Part shown: one piece after another, positions 1-6,160 of the stretch
How positions within the stretch are numbered: the first letter of the stretch is position 1
Layout of the letters: the number at the start of each line of letters is the position of its first letter
Assembly (NCBI GenBank): GCA_947499275.1
Contig: CANMNM010000005.1
Coordinates: 1-22,714, forward strand
From: Actinomycetota bacterium
GTDB lineage: Bacteria > Actinomycetota > Actinomycetes > S36-B12
Direction: 5' to 3'
Length of the DNA stretch: 22,714 nt
Made by a program: the position numbers and the translations under genes
The notes under the pieces: model-generated
The model's input: the letters and a program-made list of their open reading frames with translations, nothing else
Database searches by the model: none
Told to the model about the DNA's origin: nothing

Positions 1-677
1 AGCGTTCCCTGTCCCCCTTCAAGGAGAACTACCTTGCCTTCGTCGAGAGCCTTGTTAAGTATGAGTGAAGTGTCGCGAACCATTGGTCGAAGAATTTCAG
101 CGAATTGCAGCAGGTCAGTAACCACCAAATCAATAGCAATTTCACGTCTGTTAAAAACTTTGACCAGAACCTGATTCTTACTCGTAAGGGCGCTCTCTAC
201 TTTTTGTCGCAAAATTGATTCGTCAAATAAATCCTGGACACGAATGCCAACACGTCCGATCTTGTCACTGTAAGTAGGGCCAATTCCTCGACCGGTGGTT
301 CCGATTTGAGCTTTGCCCAGGAACCGCTCGGTGACCTTGTCCAAGGTCACGTGATAACTGGTGATCAAATGCGCATTCGCGCTAATCAGCAATTTTGAAG
401 TATTGATCCCTCGATCATTGAGGCCGGCAATCTCCGCTAATAAAACTGCGGGGTCAATCACAACTCCGTTAGCGATTACTGGAATTACTTCCGGGGTCAG
501 GATCCCACTGGGAAGCAGATGCAGTGCGAATTTTTGGTCGCCGATGACCACCGTATGGCCAGCGTTATTGCCGCCTTGGTATCGAACCACGTAATCAACA
601 CGATCGCCTAAGAGATCCGTTGCCTTACCTTTGCCTTCATCCCCCCATTGGGAGCCAAGCAGAACTATTGCGGGCAC
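1..677 (-). CDS. purA: Adenylosuccinate synthetase, C-terminal part outside window
   Basis: PurA joins IMP and aspartate using GTP to give adenylosuccinate, the first committed step from IMP to AMP, in the cytoplasm. The visible 225 residues are the N-terminal half of a protein that is usually about 430 long. They contain the GDEGKGK P-loop-like motif (residues 12-18, with catalytic Asp13), NNAGHT (37-42, with catalytic His41), the TTGRGIGPTYSDK segment near residue 127, and LLEGGQGT where the window cuts the gene. The start is a GTG at 677, giving MPAIVLLGSQWGDEG, which matches the family's N-terminus; no strong Shine-Dalgarno is visible before it. It is divergent from the photolyase-like gene, with a 114 bp gap between the starts. 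Identification is secure. Confidence 0.97.
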   Translation of the reverse strand, partial: MPAIVLLGSQWGDEGKGKATDLLGDRVDYVVRYQGGNNAGHTVVIGDQKFALHLLPSGILTPEVIPVIANGVVIDPAVLLAEIAGLNDRGINTSKLLISANAHLITSYHVTLDKVTERFLGKAQIGTTGRGIGPTYSDKIGRVGIRVQDLFDESILRQKVESALTSKNQVLVKVFNRREIAIDLVVTDLLQFAEILRPMVRDTSLILNKALDEGKVVLLEGGQGT

Positions 678-734
678 TGAGAAAGGCTACCGGAGAAGAT
701 ATGAACCCGTGTGAGTGACTGTTGTTTGCGCGAG

Positions 735-773
735 TTGTGAAGCAATCATTTTTCGGTAATCTGAGACTTCACA
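735..773 (+). promoter_or_regulatory. Putative promoter of the photolyase-like gene, flanked by an inverted repeat
   Basis: TTGTGA (735-740) and TAATCT (757-762), 16 bp apart, could be the -35 and -10 boxes of the gene starting at 792. A 7 bp inverted repeat, TGTGAAG (736-742) and CTTCACA (767-773), covers the -35 box and lies just downstream of the -10 box, the kind of placement an operator could have. Both readings are by eye, and an inverted repeat of this length may arise by chance. Confidence 0.3.
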
Positions 774-791
774 TAAAGAGCGAGGATTTCC

Positions 792-1994
792 TTGAAGAGT
801 TTAGACATTAAATTAGGTGATGAAGAACTGCTCTCAACTCATTTCACAGGCTTGCATTCTGGTGGTGGTCGCAGTTCTATCGCTGGTGGGCAAAGCGCGG
901 CTGACCTAGCATTAATGGACTTGAATATTGCCGGATACGCGCGAGATCGTTCTGAGGTCTTGCCGGTCACAGCACGCGGAGCGTCGGTGCTCTCACCGTA
1001 TATTCGGCACAATCTGCTGACCCTCGAAAAGGTCTGGAACCGGGTAGCAAAGGCCCCCTTTGCAGATCGAGAGAAGTACCGGGACGAACTGCTGTGGCAG
1101 GAATATTCACGACACCTCTATGCACGGCTGGGTACGCGTCTATTTCACAACCTTCGATTCGAGCAGGTGCGAGATGCCCCGGGGGACGGTTGGCAACACG
1201 GTCCACCCGACTCGGTCGGCATGGCTTGTATTGATTTCGCGGTTGAAGAATTGGGTCGTGACGGTTGGATTGTGAACCAGACCAGAATGTGGCTGGCATC
1301 GCAGTGGACTGTTCGAAACCAAGTTGGTTGGCTGCACGGTCAGGAACGCATGTATCGCGAGTTGATCGACGGGTCACGGGCCGCAAATCTCACCGGCTGG
1401 CAATGGGTTGTTGGCTCAGGCAATGGTAGACCGTACGGGCTTTCTAAGTGGCAGGTGCAAAAACGAGCACCGCAGCTGTGTGGTGGGTGCGCCCTGAAGA
1501 GCAACTGTCCCATTGCACATTTCCCTGATGAACGTCCACTCGACGAAGCACCAACTGAACCGCTACTCGCCTCCGACCCTGATCCTGATGGAACCGCCGG
1601 TCCCTCAGTTGCAGTGAAGAACAGCATCCCACAGTTTGTACTACTCACTATTGATTCGATGGGTGATCAGGATCCAGCATTAATGGCTAATCCAACGTTG
1701 CCGGTTACCTTTGTCTTCAATGAATCAGCTCTCGCGAAGTTACAACTTTCATCAAAGCGCATCTTCTTTTACCTCGAGACACTTCAGGACTTAGCCCAAC
1801 GAAGGGACGTGCAGCTATTTTTGGGTGACCCGTATGAGTTCGCCCGCGAGAATCGCGTGGCCGTAACCTATGCGCCAGTCCCCAGTTTTAAAAAGTTTAC
1901 AAATTTAGCCGAGGTTCACCCGTACCCGTGGTTAAAGAGGCCACATGGTCAATCGGTGAAATCATTTTCGGCTTGGCGTGGAAAATCACGCTAG
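792..1994 (+). CDS. Cryptochrome/photolyase-family flavoprotein, apparently circularly permuted, with four-Cys iron-sulfur site
   Basis: Photolyases and cryptochromes bind FAD and use blue light for DNA repair or signalling. Residues about 25-245 match the family's helical FAD-binding domain: GGGRSSIAGGQSAA, LSPYIRH (67-73), LLWQEYSRHLY (100-110), GWIVNQTRMWLASQW (158-172) and TGWQWVVGSGNGRPYG (201-216). The only four cysteines, Cys146, Cys230, Cys233 and Cys239 (C-x2-C-x5-CP), follow the one-plus-three pattern of iron-sulfur bacterial cryptochromes/photolyases, so a [4Fe-4S] cluster is likely. A Pro/Asp-rich linker (about 246-276) leads to residues 279-380, which resemble the alpha/beta antenna domain that normally comes first (DPALMANPTLPVTFVFNE, KRIFFYLETLQDLAQRR, VQLFLGDP). 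The usual domain order is therefore reversed. The start is a TTG with GAGGA about 6 nt upstream. The 3' end overlaps the convergent renalase-like gene by 9 bp. Repair versus signalling cannot be decided here. Confidence 0.88.
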   Translation: MKSLDIKLGDEELLSTHFTGLHSGGGRSSIAGGQSAADLALMDLNIAGYARDRSEVLPVTARGASVLSPYIRHNLLTLEKVWNRVAKAPFADREKYRDELLWQEYSRHLYARLGTRLFHNLRFEQVRDAPGDGWQHGPPDSVGMACIDFAVEELGRDGWIVNQTRMWLASQWTVRNQVGWLHGQERMYRELIDGSRAANLTGWQWVVGSGNGRPYGLSKWQVQKRAPQLCGGCALKSNCPIAHFPDERPLDEAPTEPLLASDPDPDGTAGPSVAVKNSIPQFVLLTIDSMGDQDPALMANPTLPVTFVFNESALAKLQLSSKRIFFYLETLQDLAQRRDVQLFLGDPYEFARENRVAVTYAPVPSFKKFTNLAEVHPYPWLKRPHGQSVKSFSAWRGKSR

Positions 1995-2918
1995 GTCAGC
2001 CAGGGCCCGTCCGAGATCGCGTCCACTCAACCAGCCAGCCTCAACTCGAGGTCGGTCACTGAATTCATCACCCGCACGTGATACATCGCCGAGAATAAAG
2101 TTGGGCTCACCCGATGTGGTTCCTTCAAGCGGCTTAGCGAATGTCCACCGGTGAGCATGTGTCCACACCGGATCTGCATCGAATCCCATAATCCGTTTTG
2201 CCGCAGCGATTGCGATGGGAATAACCTCCACGGCATTAACCAGATGACCTGCAGAAAGCACTGAGCTCATGTGCACAACGAGTGCTGGTGCTTGATCTCC
2301 GCGCCTGGCACCGTCATTAGCGATCCAAGTGACTTGAGCGTCTTGATTGACAAAGATTCCGTCGAAAGCCGACCAGTACACCTGATCGAATAAGAGTGAA
2401 ACAGAAATGACCGGCTCCCACACTGCCGTGCTGAGTTCACTCGCTCTCGGAAAAATCCGAGCTGCCTGTGGCGTGGGCATGCAGAGCGCCAGTCGTTCAT
2501 TCGCCGGCACCTCGGCAATTTCACCCTCTTCGATCACCAGATCGCGTGCTAGATATTCAACGACACTTCGAATTCCCAATTCTGCGCGATAGCGCATTGG
2601 GCCCATCGTGACTCCAGCGATTCCTTCGGAGTCGGCGAAGTGAAAGGTGTCCGTCCATGGCTGCACAATCCCCGCAAGTTCCAATTCAGAAACAACCGAT
2701 GCGAAATCAGGATCGCTTGCCGTGAAATAGGAAGCCCCCGTGTCAAAAACTCTGCCGTCAAATTGCGTTCCGGAATCACGAACAGAGTGCGAAGCCATCC
2801 GGCCGCCAATTCGGAAACCCTTGTTCACAATTCGAAAAGAAACACCCGCATCGCGCAAAGCAATGGCGCAGGACACCCCTGTGATTCCTGCGCCAGCAAT
2901 GAGAACTGGTTTAGCCAA
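1986..2918 (-). CDS. Renalase-like FAD-dependent oxidoreductase
   Basis: This is a cytoplasmic flavoprotein of the NAD(P)-binding Rossmann/amine-oxidase group. The N-terminus carries the dinucleotide-binding motif GAGITG (residues 9-14 from the chosen start), followed by NKGFRIGGRMA and FDTGASYFTASDPDF, which are typical of renalase-like proteins. The C-terminal part has WTHAHRWTFAKP and a GDVS-x5-DRPRVEAGWLSG segment that fits the family's flavin-contacting end. Animal renalase oxidises aberrant dihydro-NAD(P) isomers; the bacterial substrate here is unknown. The start is uncertain. The frame is open up to an ATG at 2975, inside DUF3151. I chose the TTG at 2918, which overlaps the DUF3151 stop and puts the FAD motif at the usual distance; a GTG at 2930 is also possible. 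The gene is probably translationally coupled to DUF3151, and it overlaps the photolyase-like gene tail-to-tail. Confidence 0.8.
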   Translation of the reverse strand: MAKPVLIAGAGITGVSCAIALRDAGVSFRIVNKGFRIGGRMASHSVRDSGTQFDGRVFDTGASYFTASDPDFASVVSELELAGIVQPWTDTFHFADSEGIAGVTMGPMRYRAELGIRSVVEYLARDLVIEEGEIAEVPANERLALCMPTPQAARIFPRASELSTAVWEPVISVSLLFDQVYWSAFDGIFVNQDAQVTWIANDGARRGDQAPALVVHMSSVLSAGHLVNAVEVIPIAIAAAKRIMGFDADPVWTHAHRWTFAKPLEGTTSGEPNFILGDVSRAGDEFSDRPRVEAGWLSGRDLGRALADLA

Positions 2919-3309
2919 GTGTTGGATCACATTCAATAATGAAATCAGCGATTCGAACTTGTTCATCGCTTTCATTTATTTCACCCGCTGCACGGCCAAG
3001 ATTCTGCAGGCAGCGAAGGAAACCTTGATTGGGCTCGTGACTCCAAGGAACGGGACCGTAGCCCTTCCAACCATTCTTGCGAAGTGAGTCAAGTCCACGG
3101 TGGTAACCGACGCGAGCAAACGCGTAAGAACCTATGACATCACTTTGATCCCAGGCCTGATCGCTGAGCATTGCCCAGGCAAGTGAACTGGTTGGGTATT
3201 GCGCAACAACTGTTCGTGGATCGCCTCCGGCTGCTAACGCGGCTTGCGCGAGATCCCCGATTGGTAGGAGCGTTGGGTTTGGCCCACCTAGCAAATTGTC
3301 TGAATTCAT
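2911..3309 (-). CDS. DUF3151 family protein
   Basis: This 132-residue protein belongs to a conserved actinobacterial family of unknown function. Recognisable segments are NLLGGPNPTLLP (residues 5-16), SSLAWAMLSDQAW, YAFARVGYHRGLDSLRKNGW and GPVPWSHEPNQGFLRCL, with no signal peptide or membrane segment. The ATG lies 2 nt after the fba stop codon (TAG-AA-ATG), so the two are almost certainly cotranscribed and coupled. Its stop overlaps the likely TTG start of the renalase-like gene. Placement beside fba is typical in actinobacteria, but no mechanism linking it to aldolase is known to me. The family call is firm; the function is unknown. Confidence 0.92.
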   Translation of the reverse strand: MNSDNLLGGPNPTLLPIGDLAQAALAAGGDPRTVVAQYPTSSLAWAMLSDQAWDQSDVIGSYAFARVGYHRGLDSLRKNGWKGYGPVPWSHEPNQGFLRCLQNLGRAAGEINESDEQVRIADFIIECDPTLG

Positions 3310-3311
3310 TT

Positions 3312-4334
3312 CTACTTCATCCTCGTTCCGGCAGAGCGTAGGTCTTCACAAGCGAGCTTGACGCGGTCGGCCATTCCGGCTTCAGCGGCTTTTCCGTAAG
3401 CACGCGGGTCATACATTTTTTTACTTCCTACGTCGCCGTCAATTTTGAGGACACCGTCGTAGTTGACAAACATGTGATTGGCTATTGGGCGCGTGTATGC
3501 GTATTGAGTGTCAGTGTCAATATTCATTTTCACAACACCGAAGTCGAGTGATTCACGGATCTCACTGAGTAGCGAACCTGACCCACCGTGGAATACCAGG
3601 TCAAACGGTCTGTCAACCCCGTATTCCTTTCCGACAGCGTCTTGGATATCTTTGAGAATCGATGGAGTCAAAACCACATTTCCTGGTTTGTAAACGCCAT
3701 GGACATTCCCGAATGTTGCTGCAACCATGTAACGACCGCGCTCACCTAAACCAAGCCTCTTGGCTGTTTCGAGTCCGTCTTCGATTGTTGAAAAGAGCTT
3801 TGCGTCATGGGAGGCTTCAATCCCATCCTCTTCACCGCCAACGACACCGATCTCGATTTCCAAAACAATATTTGCTTTAACGCAAGCGTCAAGCATCCGC
3901 TCAGAGATTTCCATATTTTCTGCAAGAGGGACCGCGGAGCCATCCCACATGTGTGATTGGAAAAGGGGTGCACGACCTTTTGCAACGCGTTCCTGTGAAA
4001 TAACAAGGAGTGGTTCCATGAAACTGGAGAGCATGCCCTTGGGACAGTGATCTGTGTGAAGCGCGATATTGACGTCGTACTTGTCCGCGACCACGGTTGC
4101 AAACTCGGCAAGTGCGACCGCACCAGTAACCATGTCTTTCACACCCTGACCTGTAGCGAACTCGGCGCCGCCCGATGAAACTTGAACGATCCCGTCGCTC
4201 TCTGCTTCAGCGAATCCGCGAATCGCGGCGACAATCGTTTGGGAGGAAGAGGTATTGATCGCTGCATAGGCAAATTTCCCAGCCTTGGCACGATCAAGCA
4301 TTTCGCGGTAAACCTCTGGGGATGCAATAGGCAT
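3312..4334 (-). CDS. fba: Class II fructose-bisphosphate aldolase
   Basis: This zinc-dependent aldolase interconverts fructose 1,6-bisphosphate with dihydroxyacetone phosphate and glyceraldehyde 3-phosphate in glycolysis and gluconeogenesis. The 340-residue length and motifs match the type A class II enzymes found in actinobacteria. LHTDHCPK (92-99) supplies the catalytic Asp95 and zinc ligand His96, and EIEIGVVGGEEDG is the glutamate-bearing segment. FGNVHG and FHGGSGS hold the other two zinc-ligand histidines and the phosphate-binding loop, and KMNIDTDTQYAYTRP is the late conserved block. The ATG has a good ribosome binding site (GGAG, 5 nt away). It heads a fba-DUF3151-renalase-like operon. 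The 112 bp leader contains an inverted repeat, described separately. Confidence 0.97.
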   Translation of the reverse strand: MPIASPEVYREMLDRAKAGKFAYAAINTSSSQTIVAAIRGFAEAESDGIVQVSSGGAEFATGQGVKDMVTGAVALAEFATVVADKYDVNIALHTDHCPKGMLSSFMEPLLVISQERVAKGRAPLFQSHMWDGSAVPLAENMEISERMLDACVKANIVLEIEIGVVGGEEDGIEASHDAKLFSTIEDGLETAKRLGLGERGRYMVAATFGNVHGVYKPGNVVLTPSILKDIQDAVGKEYGVDRPFDLVFHGGSGSLLSEIRESLDFGVVKMNIDTDTQYAYTRPIANHMFVNYDGVLKIDGDVGSKKMYDPRAYGKAAEAGMADRVKLACEDLRSAGTRMK

Positions 4335-4389
4335 GTGAACTCCAAAATATTTGCCCGCTTACTCACGGGGCCGGTTGTCAATCTGTATT

Positions 4390-4432
4390 GTTCCACGTTC
4401 CCTTTTCGGGATGCTAACCGAATACATGGAAC
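4390..4432 (-). promoter_or_regulatory. Inverted repeat in the gap between the SpoU gene and fba
   Basis: GTTCCA (4390-4395) and TGGAAC (4427-4432) are inverted around a smaller hairpin, TCCC (4399-4402) with GGGA (4408-4411). It could be a terminator for the upstream methyltransferase gene, although no T-run follows, or an operator or leader structure for fba. A TTGACA hexamer sits just downstream on the minus strand (4376-4381) but has no good -10 box at normal spacing. Low certainty. Confidence 0.25.
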
Positions 4433-4446
4433 CCGATTACATTCCG

Positions 4447-5061
4447 TCAGCGAATTGCGTGCTGCCGAATCCACCCGTGCATGGCGATTGCTGCTGCTGC
4501 ACCAACATTTATGGATCGGGTTGAACCAAATTGGGCTATATCTATCTGGGATTGGCACTGTTCGCGCATGCCTTCAGACAACCCTGATCCCTCTTGGCCT
4601 ACGACTAACACGCACTCCTTCGGGTAACTGAAGGTCTCGATGGGGACCGAGCCTTCCATGTTGTCAACACCGATAACCGGAATTCCTGCTTCTGTCGCCC
4701 ATGAGCCGAATGACACTGGATCAGGGTGGTGGCGAATATGTTGATATTTGTCTGTCACCATTGCGCCGCGCCGGTTCCAGCGCTTTCGGCCCACAATATG
4801 AACTTCCTTGACTAAAAACGCATTAGCGGTGCGAACAATTGAACCGATATTGAAATCATGCTCGAGGTTTTCAATCGCAATATGTAATGTGTGGCGAGAA
4901 GCATCTAGATCAGCAACAATCGCCTCTAGGCTCCAGTATCGATATTTATCGATGACATTACGCCGATCACCATTGGCGAGGAGCTCGCTGTCCCACTGCT
5001 CACCAACGCGAGCATCACCTTCCCAGGGACCGACACCTACTTCGGCCGTGTCCTGATCCAT
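4447..5061 (-). CDS. SpoU/TrmH-family RNA 2'-O-methyltransferase
   Basis: This is an S-adenosylmethionine-dependent methyltransferase of the knotted SPOUT fold, acting on ribose 2'-OH groups of tRNA or rRNA. The three family motifs are present: motif 1 NIGSIVRTANAF (about residues 71-82), motif 2 VVGQEGSGLSEGM near residue 155, and motif 3 FGSTRSINVGAAAAIAMHGW near the C-terminus, which forms the knot and cofactor pocket. Some 50 residues precede the core, including an acidic Gly-rich start and a DKYRYW segment, as in actinobacterial SpoU proteins. The exact RNA and nucleotide are not readable from sequence. The ATG lies 9 nt after the pyrE stop codon, so it is very likely cotranscribed with pyrE. 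Confidence 0.93.
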   Translation of the reverse strand: MDQDTAEVGVGPWEGDARVGEQWDSELLANGDRRNVIDKYRYWSLEAIVADLDASRHTLHIAIENLEHDFNIGSIVRTANAFLVKEVHIVGRKRWNRRGAMVTDKYQHIRHHPDPVSFGSWATEAGIPVIGVDNMEGSVPIETFSYPKECVLVVGQEGSGLSEGMREQCQSQIDIAQFGSTRSINVGAAAAIAMHGWIRQHAIR

Positions 5062-5070
5062 TTGTGAAAC

Positions 5071-5616
5071 CTACTCAAGTCCTAGATCGGCGAGTGTGTA
5101 AGCGGCGGTGTAGCCGTAGCCAGATTCTTCAACTTTTGATTTTGCACCACGATCAACAATCACGCTGACGCCCGCGATCACGGCACCATCAACCAAGAGC
5201 GCCTCAACGGCTGCCAATACAGATGAGCCGGTGGTTGAAGTGTCTTCGACTGCAAGAACACGAACACCTTTGACGTCGGGGCCTTCAATTCTTCGCTGCA
5301 AACCATGCTGCTTCTCGCTTTTGCGGACAACAAATGAATTAAGGAGGACGCCCTCACCCGCGGCGTTGTGCATCATTGCAGTCGCCACGGGGTCAGCTCC
5401 AAGGGTCAGACCACCGACGGCCGCGTAATCACAACCACTGTTCACCTGTCGCATTACGGCACCAACCAGTGGTGCCGCTTCAGCGTCCAATGTCACCCTC
5501 CTGAGGTCCACGTAGTAGTCCGCCTCTCGCCCGCTGGAAAGAATGACCTTTCCACGAACCACAGCTTTGTCTAAAATTTGTTGGCGTAATTCATTCCACT
5601 CGGGGCTTCGTGACAT
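5071..5616 (-). CDS. pyrE: Orotate phosphoribosyltransferase
   Basis: PyrE transfers phosphoribose from PRPP to orotate, giving orotidine 5'-phosphate in pyrimidine synthesis. The 181-residue protein has the PRPP-binding signature VLAVEDTSTTGSS (residues 120-132), an early SSGREADYYVDLRR segment that contacts orotate, GGLTLGADP in the core, and the flexible catalytic loop VVRKSEKQHG (96-105) with its lysines. I chose the ATG at 5616, which has AGGA 7 nt upstream. A GTG two codons earlier would sit 1 nt from that site and is less likely. It is the first gene of a pyrE-SpoU pair and divergent from the hypothetical gene at 5642, so its promoter must lie in or near that gene's 5' end. Confidence 0.96.
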   Translation of the reverse strand: MSRSPEWNELRQQILDKAVVRGKVILSSGREADYYVDLRRVTLDAEAAPLVGAVMRQVNSGCDYAAVGGLTLGADPVATAMMHNAAGEGVLLNSFVVRKSEKQHGLQRRIEGPDVKGVRVLAVEDTSTTGSSVLAAVEALLVDGAVIAGVSVIVDRGAKSKVEESGYGYTAAYTLADLGLE

Positions 5617-5641
5617 AGTCACATCCTAATCAAGTGCGAAT

Positions 5642-6100
5642 ATGCTGATCCCAATGAATGATGTAACGCTGGTCCACCTCGTGTCTGATGAAACACCCCC
5701 GGACCTGTCAGATCTATTAACTAAGACACATCCCGTAACTAGGACGCATCCCACCAATTGCATCGAAATCCAAGTGGATCTCGACCCCGCCCGGACGTGC
5801 CAAGCAATAGCAAAGGCCACCACGACCAAGAATCTTGTCGTCATTGCCACCGGCAGCGCCTGCAACCAACTCCCCGCTATCGCCCTGGCTCAACGGGCAG
5901 CCGGGCGAGCGATTTTGGGTTACCAGTTATTGCAGCCCGCACTCCCGCCATTTACCGACAGCTGGCCCCTAGCGCCAATAACAGCATATTTCCCAACGGG
6001 ATCAACTATTCCCCGAGAAGTTGGCCTTCGAGGAATCACAATCAAGGAATTCACGTGCCTACCCGAATTCGCCCAATTCATCGAAAATTATTTCCTTTAA
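5642..6100 (+). CDS. Hypothetical protein, 152 aa, faint alpha/beta-hydrolase-like segment
   Basis: I do not recognise a family. The protein is cytoplasmic by appearance: no signal peptide, no membrane helix. The middle, LVVIATGSACNQLPAIALAQ followed by ILGYQLLQPALPP and WPLAPITAYFP, resembles the nucleophile elbow and next strands of small actinobacterial alpha/beta hydrolases, with GSA in place of GHSxG. This is a weak impression only, and a catalytic His is not obvious. The start could be the ATG at 5642 or 5654; neither has a clear ribosome binding site, so leaderless translation is possible. It lies alone between divergent pyrE and the protease gene, and no other frame in this stretch gives a better gene. 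Coding status is likely but not certain. Confidence 0.5.
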   Translation: MLIPMNDVTLVHLVSDETPPDLSDLLTKTHPVTRTHPTNCIEIQVDLDPARTCQAIAKATTTKNLVVIATGSACNQLPAIALAQRAAGRAILGYQLLQPALPPFTDSWPLAPITAYFPTGSTIPREVGLRGITIKEFTCLPEFAQFIENYFL

Positions 6101-6160
6101 ACGAAGCGGAACCCCGGCTCTCAAACGGATTCGCGCGAGGACATGGCTTACCGTTAGGGG

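Noticed and set aside
4182..4631. Plus-strand open frame of 149 codons across the fba-SpoU gap
   Set aside because: It overlaps two secure genes on the other strand, and its translation has no recognisable features.
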